A stretch of 52,203 nucleotides of DNA from Candidatus Gottesmanbacteria bacterium (GTDB lineage: Bacteria; Patescibacteriota; Microgenomatia; JACOXO01), in contig JACOXO010000017.1 in the NCBI GenBank assembly GCA_016182365.1, forward strand, positions 1-52,203, written 5' to 3'. The notes under the pieces were generated by a model. That model was given only the letters and a program-made list of their open reading frames with translations. It was not told where the DNA came from and ran no database searches. The position numbers and the translations under genes were made by a program. Each line of letters opens with the position of its first letter. Position 1 is the stretch's first letter. Shown piece by piece: positions 16,791-29,300 of the stretch.

Positions 16791-17165
16791 TTAATAAACT
16801 TCCTGCGCCATTGATATTATTTTTGTAAAACCCAATTCTTTTAAATCTCTGGCGATTGGCCCGAAAATACGTGTGCCTCTGGGATTTTTGTCTTTCTCAT
16901 TATCAATAATCACAACTGCATTATCGTCAAAGCGTATGTAAGATCCATCTTTTCTACCTGCTTCTTTGCGGGTTCTAACTATAACTGCTTTTACTACTTC
17001 GTGCTTCTTAACAACACCTAAGGGATCGGCAATTTTTACAACAGCTTGAACCAAATCTCCTATATATCCATAATTTCTTTTGCTTCCACCATAAATTCTA
17101 ATGATGGAAGCTGTTTTGGCTCCGCTATTGTCTGCTATATTTACAATCGACCTTAGCTGCAACAT
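16791..17165 (-). CDS. rplN: 50S ribosomal protein L14
   Basis: [44 protein letters not shown]. Confidence 0.97.
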   Translation of the reverse strand: MLQLRSIVNIADNSGAKTASIIRIYGGSKRNYGYIGDLVQAVVKIADPLGVVKKHEVVKAVIVRTRKEAGRKDGSYIRFDDNAVVIIDNEKDKNPRGTRIFGPIARDLKELGFTKIISMAQEVY

Positions 17166-17176
17166 AAATTATAAAA

Positions 17177-17398
17177 TTATTTTTTAATAATAAATTGTTT
17201 TGTTTTTGAAATTGGCCTCACTTCGAAAGCTGTCACCATGTCTCCAACTTTTAAAGTCTGATCATTAATATGAGCTTTTAAATTCTTTTTGCTAACCAAG
17301 GACCTCCCATATATTGGATGCTTTTTAACTGTAGTAATTTCAACAACCGCTGTTTTATTCATTTTTAAAGAGACTACTTTTCCGGTAAATTGCTTCAT
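17177..17398 (-). CDS. rpsQ: 30S ribosomal protein S17
   Basis: FTGKVVSLKMNKTAVVEITTVKKHPIYGRSLVSKKNLKAHI. Confidence 0.95.
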   Translation of the reverse strand: MKQFTGKVVSLKMNKTAVVEITTVKKHPIYGRSLVSKKNLKAHINDQTLKVGDMVTAFEVRPISKTKQFIIKK

Positions 17399-17598
17399 AC
17401 TTTTTTATTTTTAATATTTAAAACAGTAAGTAATACGCTTAACTTCTTTCTTAAGTGAAAAAATTTTCTTGTATCTTTCACTTTTTTAACCGTTGTCTCA
17501 AGATGCATATCCGTAAGTTCCTTTTTAGTGTCTTTAATTTGTTTTGCAAGCTCAGCAACTGATGCAGTCTTGATTTGCTCTAATTCTTTCTTTTTCAT
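17395..17598 (-). CDS. rpmC: 50S ribosomal protein L29
   Basis: Position between S17 and L16; 67 aa helical, SVAELAKQIKDTKKELTDMHLE. Confidence 0.88.
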   Translation of the reverse strand: MKKKELEQIKTASVAELAKQIKDTKKELTDMHLETTVKKVKDTRKFFHLRKKLSVLLTVLNIKNKKV

Positions 17599-17610
17599 AC
17601 TATTTTTAAA

Positions 17611-18012
17611 CTACTCCACAAATCTTGTTTTTACCGGTAATTTATCAGCTGCTAATCTAAATGCTTCCTTTGCAACTTCCGGGGTAACACCTCCCATTTC
17701 AAACATAACTCTTCCGGGTTTGACAGCAACCGCATATTCATACACATCTCCTTTTCCTGATCCCATAGTTACTTCCGGAGGTTTCTTAGTTAAAGGCTTA
17801 TCTGGAAAAATTCTTATCCAAAGTCTTCCTCCACGCCTAGTATAGTGAGCAACAACACGCCTGGCAGCTTCAATTTGCCGGGAAGTAACATAACCATGGG
17901 TTAAACTCATTAAACCATAATCACCAAAATCCAATTGGATTCCACGGTCACTCATACCCCTATTTTTTCCCCTAAAGGTTTTTTTGTGTTTAGCTCTTTT
18001 TGGTACTAACAT
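17611..18012 (-). CDS. rplP: 50S ribosomal protein L16
   Basis: MLVPKRAKHKKTFRGKNRG...FGDYGLMSLTHGYVTSRQIEAARRVVAHYTRRGGRLWIRIFPDKP. Confidence 0.97.
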   Translation of the reverse strand: MLVPKRAKHKKTFRGKNRGMSDRGIQLDFGDYGLMSLTHGYVTSRQIEAARRVVAHYTRRGGRLWIRIFPDKPLTKKPPEVTMGSGKGDVYEYAVAVKPGRVMFEMGGVTPEVAKEAFRLAADKLPVKTRFVE

Positions 18013-18024
18013 ATTTTTAATTCC

Positions 18025-18666
18025 TTAAGTAGTACAAATCCATACTTTTACACCAATATATCCTGATTTAGTTAAGGCAGGAGTTGAAGCGAAATCAATT
18101 TTCTCCCTTATTGTTGACAAAGGCACGGTCCCCTGTTGGAATCTTTCTCTTCTTGCAATCTCGGCACCGTTAATTCTACCTCCAACTAAAACCTTTATAC
18201 CTCTTGCGCCTGATGACATTACTCTACCCATTGCTTGATTAACTACACTCTTATGAGGTACTCTTTTAATTAACTGGTCAGCAATATAGGTGCCAACCAG
18301 ATGAGCATTCAAATTCATGCTCTTAATAGGCTCAATTTTTATTTCAAATTTGAGCTTATCACCAATTTCCCGGTATTTTTTCAGAAGTTGGGCTGTCTGC
18401 TTTTTAATTAATTCCAGGCCGGTCCCCCCTCTTCCAATTGCCATACCCGGCTTTGAAACAAATAAAGTTATATCAATTTTATTTATAGATCTTTCGATAT
18501 CTATCTGAGCAATACCAGCTGTTTTTAATTGTTTCATTAAATAATCGCGCAAAACTATATCTTCTCTTACATATTTTCTATACTGAGTATCATTGGCAAA
18601 CCACCTGGAATTCCAGGTATAAACTGGTCCGATTCTATATGCCTTTGGATTAACTTTATGACCCAT
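18025..18666 (-). CDS. rpsC: 30S ribosomal protein S3 (ORF extends to 18696)
   Basis: MGHKVNPKAYRIGPVYTWNSRWFAN...GGRINGAEIARRERFQQGTVPLSTIREKIDFA. Confidence 0.97.
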   Translation of the reverse strand: MGHKVNPKAYRIGPVYTWNSRWFANDTQYRKYVREDIVLRDYLMKQLKTAGIAQIDIERSINKIDITLFVSKPGMAIGRGGTGLELIKKQTAQLLKKYREIGDKLKFEIKIEPIKSMNLNAHLVGTYIADQLIKRVPHKSVVNQAMGRVMSSGARGIKVLVGGRINGAEIARRERFQQGTVPLSTIREKIDFASTPALTKSGYIGVKVWICTT

Positions 18667-19015
18667 TTTTTTTCTCCTTAACAGTCTTAATTTCATTTAA
18701 TACGACTGTAATATGGCTTGTCCTCTTTTTATATTCGTGAGCAGAACCTCTTGAAACAGCATGCCATCTTTTAAATGAAGGGCCACTATTTACATCAATC
18801 TTCTTAATAACCAAATCTTCCCGATTTAGTTGTTTTGTATTTTTAGCGTTAGCGATTGCTGACTCTAATGTTTTTTTGATATCAAAAGCACCTCTTTTGT
18901 TGCTATTTGTCAGTACGCCAAGAGCATCGAGAATGCGCATTTTTTTAACTTCTGTTGCAATTATGCGAAGCTTTTTTGGACTAATTCTGACTGATTTTGA
19001 AATCGCTTGTATCAT
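18656..19015 (-). CDS. rplV: 50S ribosomal protein L22
   Basis: KSVRISPKKLRIIATEVKK...SFKRWHAVSRGSAHEYKKRTSHITVVL. Confidence 0.96.
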   Translation of the reverse strand: MIQAISKSVRISPKKLRIIATEVKKMRILDALGVLTNSNKRGAFDIKKTLESAIANAKNTKQLNREDLVIKKIDVNSGPSFKRWHAVSRGSAHEYKKRTSHITVVLNEIKTVKEKKNGS

Positions 19016-19029
19016 AAATTAAATATTTT

Positions 19030-19314
19030 TTAAGTCTTCTCAAGTACGCGTTTAGTAACTTGCCCATGACCCCTAAAAGTTCTGGTTGCAGAAAATTCTC
19101 CTAACCTATGCCCAACCATGTCTTCAGAAATAAGTACTTCTATAAAAGTTCTTCCGTTATGTATGCCTAATTTATGACCGACAAACTCAGGTGCAATCTG
19201 ACTTGCCCGAGCCCAAGTTTTTATTAAACTTCTATCTCCTTTGTTTTTTTGTATGATAACCTTTTTTAACAATTTTTTATCTATATATGGACCTTTTTTA
19301 CTTGATCTCGCCAT
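19030..19314 (-). CDS. rpsS: 30S ribosomal protein S19
   Basis: [19 protein letters not shown]...[51 protein letters not shown]. Confidence 0.97.
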   Translation of the reverse strand: MARSSKKGPYIDKKLLKKVIIQKNKGDRSLIKTWARASQIAPEFVGHKLGIHNGRTFIEVLISEDMVGHRLGEFSATRTFRGHGQVTKRVLEKT

Positions 19315-19319
19315 AGAAA

Positions 19320-20087
19320 TTATTTTCTCCTAGAAATAATATACTGACTTGAATATCTATTTCGTTTTCTAGTTCTTTTACCAAGAGTTCTTTTTCCCCA
19401 AGGACTTTTTGGAGATTTTAGACCAATTCCACTTCTACCTTCTCCTCCACCGTGTGGATGTGAATGAGGATTTTGAGCAACACCTCTTACAGATGGCCTT
19501 ATACCAAGTCTTCTCTTCCTACCGGCTGTCGCAAATACTGTATTTTTCCAATCAACATTTCCAACTTGTCCTACAGTTGCCCAGCAATCAACAAATATTT
19601 TCCTGACTTCACCTGAAGGAAGTTTAATTTGTGCAAAATTCCCTTCTTTGCTTAATACCTGTGCTGATGATCCAGCGGTCCTTACAATCTGAGCGCCTTT
19701 ACCCGGTTCCATTTCAACGCAATGGATAATAGTTCCCACAGGAATCTGCCTTAAAGGAAGAGCGTTACCTAATTTTAACTCGACTGATTCACCCGACACA
19801 ATAGTGTCACCAACTTTAAGTCCATCAGGAAGCAATATATATCTTTTTTCACCATCTGCGTATAAAACTAAAGCTATATATGCAGTTCTATTAGGATCAT
19901 ACTCAATAGTTACTACTTTCCCCAAAATACCATATTTGTCACGGAAAAAGTCAATTTTTCGCAAATACCTCTTTAACCTTCCGCCTTGATGACGGACTGT
20001 AACTTTACCGGTGTTATTCCTTCCCGACTGTTTAGGAAGTATAGTCAAAAGCGATCTTTCTGGTTTAGTTGTTGTTGTTTTTAACAT
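19320..20087 (-). CDS. rplB: 50S ribosomal protein L2
   Basis: [26 protein letters not shown]...[31 protein letters not shown]. Confidence 0.98.
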   Translation of the reverse strand: MLKTTTTKPERSLLTILPKQSGRNNTGKVTVRHQGGRLKRYLRKIDFFRDKYGILGKVVTIEYDPNRTAYIALVLYADGEKRYILLPDGLKVGDTIVSGESVELKLGNALPLRQIPVGTIIHCVEMEPGKGAQIVRTAGSSAQVLSKEGNFAQIKLPSGEVRKIFVDCWATVGQVGNVDWKNTVFATAGRKRRLGIRPSVRGVAQNPHSHPHGGGEGRSGIGLKSPKSPWGKRTLGKRTRKRNRYSSQYIISRRK

Positions 20088-20091
20088 AAAT

Positions 20092-20343
20092 TTATGTAGT
20101 TACATCAAATAAAGCAATTTTCTGACCTTTTTCAACTTTTACTAGTGCTTTCTTCCATAAGTTACCGGTTTTATTTTTTAATTTAATTGTTTTGACCGAC
20201 TCTACATTTACTTTATAGTGTTTTTCAACTTCTTTTCTTATTTGTTTTTTAGTTATGTTTTTAGAAACTGCAAATGTATACAAACCAAGCTTAGCATGTG
20301 TAAGCGACCGTTCAGTTATAATTGGTTTGTTTAAAATATGCAT
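20092..20343 (-). CDS. rplW: 50S ribosomal protein L23
   Basis: [51 protein letters not shown]. Confidence 0.95.
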   Translation of the reverse strand: MHILNKPIITERSLTHAKLGLYTFAVSKNITKKQIRKEVEKHYKVNVESVKTIKLKNKTGNLWKKALVKVEKGQKIALFDVTT

Positions 20344-21035
20344 TATTTTGCTGCTTTTTTAATATTTTTTTTCGTGGTTTTTATTTCAGAACCTGTTATA
20401 TTAAGTCTTTTTAAGAAATTAACAATACTTTCTTTTTGGATTGCTATTTTTGGATGAGATAAAACATCGTAAATATTGACAGTTTGATAAGGGGTAAGTG
20501 TTACTCTTTTAATATTTCTTGCTCCCTTTAGAAGGTTGTCCATACCACTATTTATAAAAAGCAGGTTTTCGTTATTTGTAAAAATATTATTAAACATTGC
20601 ATCAAATAATTTTGTTTTTGGTTTAACATCAGTTAATCCCTCAATGGCTATAAAATCTCTACTGCGAATCTTAGAAAGTATAGCTGCTAAAAATGCTTTT
20701 TGCGCCATATTCTTTGATAAACCTAATTTTTTAGTAGATGGCTTTGGTCCAAAAACTATTCCACCACCTATGAATATTGGCGCCTTAATATCTCCGTGTC
20801 TTGCTCTTCCAGTACCTTTTTGCTGGTATATTTTTCTGGTTGAACCTGCAACTTCACCTCTCTCCTTTGTTGATGAATTTTTCTGTCTTATATTCTCTTT
20901 ATAGACTCTGACTGCCTGAGCCATAAGTTTATTAAGACTATCAGAAACTACGTTACTTTCTACTCTCCCCTGGGAAATTTTCTTTCCTTGTGGATTGTAA
21001 ATATCGTATGTAAATATAGTTGAATTGTTATCCAT
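20343..21035 (-). CDS. rplD: 50S ribosomal protein L4
   Basis: NSSTKERGEVAGSTRKIYQQKGTGRARHGDIKAPIFIGGGIVFGPKP. Confidence 0.96.
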   Translation of the reverse strand: MDNNSTIFTYDIYNPQGKKISQGRVESNVVSDSLNKLMAQAVRVYKENIRQKNSSTKERGEVAGSTRKIYQQKGTGRARHGDIKAPIFIGGGIVFGPKPSTKKLGLSKNMAQKAFLAAILSKIRSRDFIAIEGLTDVKPKTKLFDAMFNNIFTNNENLLFINSGMDNLLKGARNIKRVTLTPYQTVNIYDVLSHPKIAIQKESIVNFLKRLNITGSEIKTTKKNIKKAAK

Positions 21036-21037
21036 AT

Positions 21038-21679
21038 TTAGTTATTTAAAGAAATTGTGACTATGCCTTTTGTGCTGCCCGGAATCAAACCGGCAATAAC
21101 TATTCTGTTTTGTTTTTCGTCAATTGACATAACTTCTAAGTTCTTTACTGTCACTTTCCCTCCACCGCTCCTTCCAGCCATTCTTTTACCTCTATATACA
21201 CGCCCTGGAGTAGTTGTCTGTCCAATTGAACCAGGTGCACGTTCCCTATCTGACTGGCCGTGTGTTCTTGGTCCACCCTTGAAATGATGTCTCTTTACAA
21301 CTCCTGTAAATCCACGACCTATTGATGTTCCAATAACATCCACTTTATCGCCAACTTTTAAAACACCCGTAACGTTAATTGTTTCTCCTAATTTAAAAGA
21401 TGTAACATCGCCAACCTTAACTTCTTTTAAAAAACGGGAAACTTTTTCTATTCCCGTTTTCTTTTGATGACCAGTTTCAGGTTTATTTGGATTTTTTGAA
21501 GTCATAAATCCAAGTTGGACCGCGTTGTATCCATCTTTTTCCTTTGTTTTGACCTGAACTACCGTACATGGTCCAGCCTCAACAATAGTTACTGGAATCC
21601 GCTCAAATTTTTGGTTAAAAAGCTGTGTTTGACCTATCTTTTTACCAATAATTGATGTTATTTTTGTCTGTGTATCCAT
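21038..21679 (-). CDS. rplC: 50S ribosomal protein L3 (track start 21688 is a TTG; ATG at 21679 preferred)
   Basis: IIGKKIGQTQLFNQKFERIPVTIVEAGPCTVVQVKTKEKDGYNAVQLGF. Confidence 0.96.
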   Translation of the reverse strand: MDTQTKITSIIGKKIGQTQLFNQKFERIPVTIVEAGPCTVVQVKTKEKDGYNAVQLGFMTSKNPNKPETGHQKKTGIEKVSRFLKEVKVGDVTSFKLGETINVTGVLKVGDKVDVIGTSIGRGFTGVVKRHHFKGGPRTHGQSDRERAPGSIGQTTTPGRVYRGKRMAGRSGGGKVTVKNLEVMSIDEKQNRIVIAGLIPGSTKGIVTISLNN

Positions 21680-21685
21680 TTTTTT

Positions 21686-21712
21686 CAAAAAAAATGACCC
21701 CGGATTGGGGTC
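21686..21712 (-). terminator. Intrinsic terminator/attenuator-like hairpin between rpsJ and rplC
   Basis: Minus-sense gacccc-aatcc-ggggtc followed by attttttttg directly before the rplC start. Confidence 0.6.
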
Positions 21713-21774
21713 TATCCAATCTTACTTTGTTACTCATGAATAAGGCTGATTATATCAAATTACCGCCCATACGT

Positions 21775-22083
21775 CTACATTTTAATCTCAATATTGACTC
21801 CAGCGGGTAGATCAAGATGCATAAGACTATCAATTGTTTTGTCAGTTGGCTCTGAAATTTCAATAAGCCTTTTATGAGTTTTTATCATAAATTGTTCCCT
21901 TGAGTCTTTATCTGTAAAAGGCGATTTATTTACAGTAAAATGCTGATGATCCGTAGGCAGTGGAACAGGACCAACAACTTGAGCACCGGTTCTTATAGCC
22001 GTATCAAGTATTTGCTGACAACAAGAATCAATTACTCTTGAGTCATATGCTTTGAGTCTTACTCTTATTTTACCTTTTGGCAT
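21775..22083 (-). CDS. rpsJ: 30S ribosomal protein S10
   Basis: [40 protein letters not shown]. Confidence 0.97.
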   Translation of the reverse strand: MPKGKIRVRLKAYDSRVIDSCCQQILDTAIRTGAQVVGPVPLPTDHQHFTVNKSPFTDKDSREQFMIKTHKRLIEISEPTDKTIDSLMHLDLPAGVNIEIKM

Positions 22084-22084
22084 T

Positions 22085-23272
22085 TTAGGCTTTAATCTTA
22101 GTTACAACTCCAGCTCCAACTGTATGTCCACCTTCTCTTACGGCAAATCTCAAACCTTCTTCAACTGCAACCGGAACAATAAGCTTAACAGAACCCTTGA
22201 TTGAATCACCCGGCATTACCATTTCAACATCCTTAGGCAGATTAACTTCACCGGTTACGTCAGTTGTTCCAATATAAAACTGGGGTCTGTATCCTGTAAA
22301 GAAAGGTGTATGTCTTCCACCTTCTTCTTTAGACAGAACATAAATTTCAGCATCAAACTCTGTATGAGGTTTTATTGAACCTGGTTTTGCAAGAACTTGG
22401 CCTCTTTCAACCTGATCTTTTTCAATACCCCTAAGGAGTATCCCAACGTTATCTCCTGCTTGTCCTTCGTCAAGGATTTTTCTAAACATTTCAACACCTG
22501 TTACTACTGTTTTTTGAGTTGGTTTAATACCAACAATCTCAATTTCATCGTTAATGTGAACTTTTCCTCTTTCTATCCTACCTGTTACAACAGTACCGCG
22601 GCCTTTAATTGAGAAAACATCCTCAACACGCATCAAGAATGGCTTTTCAAGATCACGGACTGGATCTGGTACATACTCATCAACTGCCTTCATAAGCTCA
22701 AGAATACCTTTTTCGGCCTCGGCGTCTCCCTGAAGAGCCTTAAGAGCTGAACCTCTAATTACTGGAACTTTGTCTCCTGGAAACTTGTATTTAGTAAGAA
22801 GCTCTCTAACTTCCATCTCAACAAGATCTAAAAGTTCTTTATCAGAAACCATATCACACTTATTCATGAATACAACAATTGCAGGAACATTTACCTGACG
22901 GGCAAGAAGTATATGCTCTGTAGTTTGCGGCATTGGACCGTCTGGTGCCGAAACAACAAGAATAGCTCCGTCCATTTGGGCGGCTCCTGTTATCATGTTT
23001 TTAATATAATCTGCATGACCCGGACAGTCAATATGAGCATAATGTCTTTTATCAGTTTCAAACTCAAGATGTGAAATATTGATTGTTACTCCTCTTTGTC
23101 TTTCCTCAGGAGCATTGTCAATGTCTTCATACTTCATTGCAGTACTTTTACCCGATTTTGCAAGTACGGTTGTAATTGCTGCAGTTAATGTTGTTTTACC
23201 GTGGTCAACATGACCAATTGTTCCTACATTAACGTGTGGCTTAGAACGATCGAATTTTTTTTGATCAGCCAT
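22085..23272 (-). CDS. tuf: Elongation factor Tu
   Basis: [22 protein letters not shown]...[14 protein letters not shown]...[38 protein letters not shown]. Confidence 0.98.
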   Translation of the reverse strand: MADQKKFDRSKPHVNVGTIGHVDHGKTTLTAAITTVLAKSGKSTAMKYEDIDNAPEERQRGVTINISHLEFETDKRHYAHIDCPGHADYIKNMITGAAQMDGAILVVSAPDGPMPQTTEHILLARQVNVPAIVVFMNKCDMVSDKELLDLVEMEVRELLTKYKFPGDKVPVIRGSALKALQGDAEAEKGILELMKAVDEYVPDPVRDLEKPFLMRVEDVFSIKGRGTVVTGRIERGKVHINDEIEIVGIKPTQKTVVTGVEMFRKILDEGQAGDNVGILLRGIEKDQVERGQVLAKPGSIKPHTEFDAEIYVLSKEEGGRHTPFFTGYRPQFYIGTTDVTGEVNLPKDVEMVMPGDSIKGSVKLIVPVAVEEGLRFAVREGGHTVGAGVVTKIKA

Positions 23273-23311
23273 AAAATAGATTCCTTTCTTTAAATTAAAA
23301 ATAATACTTAT

Positions 23312-23317
23312 ATTATA
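23312..23317 (-). promoter_or_regulatory. Candidate -10 box upstream of tuf
   Basis: Minus-sense perfect TATAAT in the 62-bp fusA-tuf gap; no good -35 seen. Confidence 0.3.
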
Positions 23318-23334
23318 CAGCTTGTTGCAAGTTC

Positions 23335-25443
23335 TTAAACTTTGTTGGCTACAATTTTATCAGTAATATTTTTTGGAACCTCTTCATAATGAGATGGTTC
23401 CATATAATAAGCTGCTCTACCCTGTGACATTGACCGCAATGTTGTTGCATATCCGGAAAGCTCAGCTAAGGGTACTGTTGCATTAATAATTCTTGTTAAT
23501 CCTCTTGACTCAGTACCTAAGATTTGTCCTCTTTTAGCAGACAAGTCTCCAATTACCGTACCCATGAAATCTTCAGGTGTTGTTACCTCAACCTTCATAA
23601 TAGGTTCCAAAAGTATGGGAGTTGCGGCTTTGGTTGCAGCCTGTAATGCTTGGGAACCTGCTATCTTAAAAGCAACTTCTGAAGAATCAACATCATGATA
23701 AGTACCATCATAAAGCGTTACTTGTAAATCAACCAAAGGATAACCGGCAATTACTCCATTGGCGGCTGCTTCTATAACCCCTTTTTCAATTGCTGGAATA
23801 AATTCCTGTGGAATAGCTCCACCTTTTATAGCATTTATAAATTCAAAACCTTCACCTCTACCTTTTGGCTCAATTCTTATAAAACAGTGACCATACTGAC
23901 CGCGACCTCCAGATTGCCTAATATACTTTCCTTCTGCTTGAGCTTTACCTTTAATTGTTTCTTTGTAGGCAACCTGAGGAGCGCCGACGTTTGCCTGTAC
24001 TTTAAATTCTCTAAACATTCTATCAACCAAAACCTCAAGATGCAACTCACCCATACCCCAGATAATTGTTTGCCCGGTTTCGTGATTTGTTGAAATTTTA
24101 AATGTTGGGTCTTCTTCTGATAATCTATTCAATGCAATACCCATCTTTTCCTGATCAGCTTTGGTTTTAGGTTCAATAGCCAGAGAAATAACGGGATCTG
24201 GAAATTGAATTGACTCAAGTAAAATATTATCACCCTCGGAAGTTATAGTATCTCCAGTTCCGGTATCTTTAAATCCTACTATTCCAACTATAGATCCTGC
24301 CCCACCCTGTTTAATCTCTTCCCTATGATCTGCATGCATTAAAAGAAGACGTCCAATTCTCTCTTTTTTACTTTTTGAAGCGTTATAAACATAAGTTCCT
24401 GATGTTAATTTACCTGAATAAATTCTTACATACGTAAGTTTACCAACATGAGGATCAAGCTGGATTTTAAAGGCAAGAGCTGATAGCGGTTCATTTATAT
24501 CAGGTTTTCTTTCAATTTTTGATCCATCTGGTTTTGTTGCAATAATTGCCGGAACATCCATAGGAGATGGAAGATAATCAACAACAGCATCCAAAAGCGG
24601 CTGGACACCTTTGTTCCGTAGTGATGATCCGCAATAAATAGGAACTAATTTGTAAGCAATAACAGCGGCTCTTAAGCCTTTCTTAAGCTCAGCTTCAGGA
24701 ATTTCTTCACCGTTTAAAAATTTCTCAATAAGCTTGTCATCTGTTTCAGCAATTCTTTCAACAAGAAAAGCTCGGGCTTTCTCTACTTCATCCTTAATAT
24801 TATCCGGAACGTCTGTAATATCATATTTGGCTCCTAATTCCTCGCCATCCCAGATATATGCTTTTCTAGCCAAAAGATCGACTTCGCCTTTAAATGTGGC
24901 TTCTTTACCAATTGGATAAACCATTACTGCAGTTCTAGCCCCAAGTCTGTCTTCTATGGTTTTTATTGTTCTTTGAAAATCAGCACCCGTCTTATCCATT
25001 TTATTGATAAAACAGATTCTAGGTACTTTATACTTATCAGCCTGATGCCATACGGTTTCTGATTGTGACTGGACGCCTTCCTCAGCATCCAAAACAGTAA
25101 TACCCCCGTCAAGAACCCGCAATGACCTTTCAACTTCTGCTGTAAAATCAACATGTCCCGGAGTATCAATTATATTTATTCTATATTGTCCGTCCTTTGC
25201 TTTATCTTTAGGCGGCCAAAAACAGGTTGTTGCTGCCGAAACAATTGTGATTCCACGTTCCCTTTCCTGAGGCATCCAGTCCATAACTGTTGTTCCTTCA
25301 TCGATATCCCCAATTTTATGGGTTTTTCCGGTATAAAAAAGAATGCGCTCGGTAGTTGTTGTTTTTCCAGCATCAATATGGGCAATAATGCCTATATTCC
25401 TTACTTTTTTTAAATCTTGGATAAGTTGTTGATCGTTTATCAT
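23335..25443 (-). CDS. fusA: Elongation factor G (ORF extends to 25542; start [19 protein letters not shown] preferred)
   Basis: [63 protein letters not shown]. Confidence 0.97.
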   Translation of the reverse strand: MINDQQLIQDLKKVRNIGIIAHIDAGKTTTTERILFYTGKTHKIGDIDEGTTVMDWMPQERERGITIVSAATTCFWPPKDKAKDGQYRINIIDTPGHVDFTAEVERSLRVLDGGITVLDAEEGVQSQSETVWHQADKYKVPRICFINKMDKTGADFQRTIKTIEDRLGARTAVMVYPIGKEATFKGEVDLLARKAYIWDGEELGAKYDITDVPDNIKDEVEKARAFLVERIAETDDKLIEKFLNGEEIPEAELKKGLRAAVIAYKLVPIYCGSSLRNKGVQPLLDAVVDYLPSPMDVPAIIATKPDGSKIERKPDINEPLSALAFKIQLDPHVGKLTYVRIYSGKLTSGTYVYNASKSKKERIGRLLLMHADHREEIKQGGAGSIVGIVGFKDTGTGDTITSEGDNILLESIQFPDPVISLAIEPKTKADQEKMGIALNRLSEEDPTFKISTNHETGQTIIWGMGELHLEVLVDRMFREFKVQANVGAPQVAYKETIKGKAQAEGKYIRQSGGRGQYGHCFIRIEPKGRGEGFEFINAIKGGAIPQEFIPAIEKGVIEAAANGVIAGYPLVDLQVTLYDGTYHDVDSSEVAFKIAGSQALQAATKAATPILLEPIMKVEVTTPEDFMGTVIGDLSAKRGQILGTESRGLTRIINATVPLAELSGYATTLRSMSQGRAAYYMEPSHYEEVPKNITDKIVANKV

Positions 25444-25447
25444 GTCT

Positions 25448-25921
25448 TTACCATCTGAAATGTGAGAAGACTTTATTGGCTTCAGCCATTTTATGTGTTG
25501 TGTCCTTTTTCTTAACAGCTTCTCCGGAACCGTTAGAAGCATCTATAAGTTCTGCTGCCAACTTCTGAGAAAAATGCCGGTATTCCTTATTTGACTTTTT
25601 TGCTGTTGCGGCAATAATCCATCTAATAGCCAAAGAAGTCCTTCTGTCACCTCTTACCTCAGAAGGTACTTGATAAGCTGCTCCACCTACTCTTTTTGAA
25701 CGTACTTCTACTTTCGGACTGACATTATTTATAGCTTTTTCAAAAGTTTCTATAGGGTTTAAGCCTTTTTTCTCAATTTCAGAAAAAGCATCGTAGACAG
25801 CTTTATAAGCTGCTCCTTTTTTCCCACTTCTCATAACCCTGTTTATAAGTCTTGCTACAGTTTGACTATTATAAACTGGATCTCCAGATATCATTTTTTT
25901 CTCTGCTAATTTTGTTGCCAT
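25448..25921 (-). CDS. rpsG: 30S ribosomal protein S7
   Basis: [25 protein letters not shown]...[65 protein letters not shown]. Confidence 0.97.
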   Translation of the reverse strand: MATKLAEKKMISGDPVYNSQTVARLINRVMRSGKKGAAYKAVYDAFSEIEKKGLNPIETFEKAINNVSPKVEVRSKRVGGAAYQVPSEVRGDRRTSLAIRWIIAATAKKSNKEYRHFSQKLAAELIDASNGSGEAVKKKDTTHKMAEANKVFSHFRW

Positions 25922-25932
25922 ATATTATTTAT

Positions 25933-26373
25933 TTATGCGGCCGCTACAGCTGATTTGACAGGTGCAGCACCACTTTTTGCTCCGTATAAGGATCTCCCTT
26001 GTTTTCTACCTACTACTGGGCTTGTATCATATTTACCTCTGACAATATGATATTTTACTCCAGGAAGATCTTTTACTCTTCCGCCTCTAACCATAACAAC
26101 AGCATGTTCTGTTAACTCGTGACCAACACCTGGAATATATGCTGTAACTTCCTGTCTATTTGAAAGTCTGACTCTTGCAATTTTACGAAGAGCTGAATTT
26201 GGTTTTTTAGGAGTCATTGTTTTGACTACAGTAACAACTCCTCTTTTAAAAGGAGATTCAAATCCTGCCGCTTCTCTAGTTCTTGCATTGTAACTCTTTC
26301 TAAGAGCGGCCGCTTTGACTTTCTTTTGCTTTTTCTTTCTTGGTTTTCTAATAAGTTGTGATAGCGTCGGCAT
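25933..26373 (-). CDS. rpsL: 30S ribosomal protein S12 (ORF extends to 26400)
   Basis: [18 protein letters not shown]...[60 protein letters not shown]. Confidence 0.97.
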   Translation of the reverse strand: MPTLSQLIRKPRKKKQKKVKAAALRKSYNARTREAAGFESPFKRGVVTVVKTMTPKKPNSALRKIARVRLSNRQEVTAYIPGVGHELTEHAVVMVRGGRVKDLPGVKYHIVRGKYDTSPVVGRKQGRSLYGAKSGAAPVKSAVAAA

Positions 26374-26377
26374 AAGT

Positions 26378-29300
26378 CTATTCGTTTTTAATAACAGCAC
26401 GATCCTCTGATACCGGAATCAGTCTTCCAATAATCACGTTTTCTTTAAGTCCTAAAAGATGATCTTTCTTACCAGCTGAGGCGGCTTCAGTTAATATACT
26501 TGTAGTTTCCTGAAATGATGCAGCTGATAACCATGAATCAGTATATAATGCTGCTATGGTTATACCTAAAACTACAACTTGAGCTGTTGCTGCATCTCCA
26601 CCTTCTGCTAAAACTTTACCATTTTTCTCTTCAAAAGTAGCTTTATCAACTAATTCACCAGGAAGCATGTCTGTGTCTCCTGCTGTTTCAACCCTCACTT
26701 TATCACTCATCTTTTTAATAATCACTTCGAAATGTTTGTCATTAATTGGAATACCTTGTGATTCGTATACTTTTTGAACTTCATCTATAAGATATTTTTG
26801 TACTCCTCGCAACCCCCTTACAGATAAAACTTCTTTAATATCCAGATATCCTGAAGTTATCTGCTGGCCGGATGAGACTAGCTGGCCATCTTTAACAAGC
26901 AGTTGACTTGTTAACGGCACAATATACTCTCTTACTTCCTGCGGTCTGGTTGCCTGACTGACAACTAAGACTTTTATTCCATCGGCAACATCGGCAATTT
27001 TTACTTTTCCTGAAATCTCAACAATTGGTGATCTGACTTTTGGTGTTCTTGTTTCAAATAACTCCTCAACCCGAGGCAAACCCTGAGTAACGTCAAGCCC
27101 AACAATACCTCCTGCGTGCCTGACTCTCATGGTAAGCTGAGTACCCGGTTCACCAATTGATTGAGCAGCAACAACTCCAGCTGGAGTTCCTATCTCAACT
27201 AATTTTCTTGTAGCTAAATCTCTACCATAACAAAGCTGGCAAATTCCATATTTGGCATTACAGGTAAGAGGCGACCTTAGCATAACTTCATCTATACCAT
27301 TGGTCGTTTCAATAATTTGAGCTTGTTCGTCTGATATTTCCGTATTTTTCTCAACTATAACTTTTTTACCGTCTTTGATATCAGCTCCCGCTATCCTACC
27401 ATTTATCCTTTGAGCAAATGATGTTCTTCTTTTATCCTCTTTGTATACATAGATACCCAAGTCGGTTTTACAATCTTCCAATCTAACTATTACATCATGA
27501 GCAACATCAACAAGTCTACGGGTGAGGTACCCTGCATCAGCCGTTTTTAAAGCTGAGTCGGTTAAACCTTTCCTTGAACCTCTTGTTGAAGTAACATATT
27601 CAAAAATTGATAAACCTTCCCTGAAGTTTGATTTTGTTGGAAGTTCAACGATTTTACCTAAAGGATCAACTGAAAGTCCTCTCATTGCTGAAAGTTGTTT
27701 TAACTGATCCCTACTAGCCCTGGCTCCTCCTGAATCAATAATCATTTTAACTGGATTGGAGCTGGGTAATATTTTCCAGGTTTCATCTGCAAGTTTTTCC
27801 GTTGTTTCTATCCAGATATCATTTGAAAGTCTTCTTTTTTCTTCAAGCGTTATAAGACCATTACTATAATTTGATTCAATATCATAAACTTTCTTTTCGG
27901 CCTCAGTTACAAGTTTCTTTTTTTCAGGAACAATAAGACAATCAAATACTGAAACTGAAAGACCGCCTGATAATGTTGAACCCCAGAAACCTAAATCTTT
28001 AATAGCGTCGATTAATAAGACCATTTTCTCTGAATCCAAAAACTTCATGGCATCAGTAATAATTTTTTTTAGATCTGCAGCTTTAACTGGTTTGTTTATA
28101 AATCTAAGATCCTGAGGAAGTAATTCATTAAAAAGGATTCTGCCAACGCTTGTATCCATTCTTTTACCGTCAACGTTAACTGCTATTTTTTCTCTAAGCG
28201 GAAGTTTTTTCGTCTGATAAGCATACAGAGCCTCTGATACACCAGCGAAAATCTTAGGAGTTTTTTGACTATCGCTATTTTCTAAAGTTGTAACGTAATA
28301 ACAACCTAAAACCATTTCTTTGTTTGGGAAAGTAATTAAACTCCCATCTGCTGGTTTTAAAAGATTTGCAACAGGAAGCATTAATCTTCTGGCTTCTTCT
28401 TGAGCTGCATCAGATAAGGGAATATGAACAGCCATTTGATCACCGTCAAAGTCTGCATTGTATCCAGCACAAACACAAGGATGAATCCTGATTGCTGAAC
28501 CTTCAATTAGTATTGGATAAAATGCCTGTATACCAAGTTTATGAAGAGTTGGAGCTCTATTTAGAAGAACCGGGTGATTTTTAGTGATTTCCTCCAAAAT
28601 ATCAAAAACTTGCGGATGCCGTTCATCCAAAAAGTTTTTAGCACTCTTCACATTAGGGCAAACTCCACGAGCAATAAGCTCTCTCAAAACAAACGGTTTA
28701 AACATTTCAAGAGCCATCTCTTTAGGTAGTCCGCACTGATAAAGAGATAATTCTGGTCCAACAACAATAACAGATCTTCCCGAATAATCCACTCTTTTTC
28801 CTAAAAGATTTTGTCTGAACCTTCCCTGTTTTCCCCGAAGCATTTCTGAGAGTGATCTTAATTTCTGTTGTCCAGTTCTTCTTACCTGAGGTTTTTGTGT
28901 TGTATCAATAAGTGAATCTACAGCTTCCTGCAACATTCTTTTTTCATTTCTAAGAATTATTTCAGGAGCTCCAAGATCCATTAAGTGCTTAAGTCTGTTG
29001 TTTCTGTTAATTACCCTTCTGTATAAATCATTTAAATCAGATGTGGCAAACCGTCCACCTGTTAGTTGCACCATAGGTCGCAAATCAGGTGGGAGTACTG
29101 GAAGGTTTTTCAAAATCATCCATGAAGGCGAAATTACTGCATTTTTAAATGCTTCGACAACCCTCAGTCTTTTTGTTATCTTAATATGCTTTTGTCCTGT
29201 TACTTTCTTGGCTTCATTTCGCAAATCTGCGGCAATTTTTACAAGATCTAAAGCTTTAATTAAATTAATAAGTGCACCAGCACCCATTCTAACATCAAAA

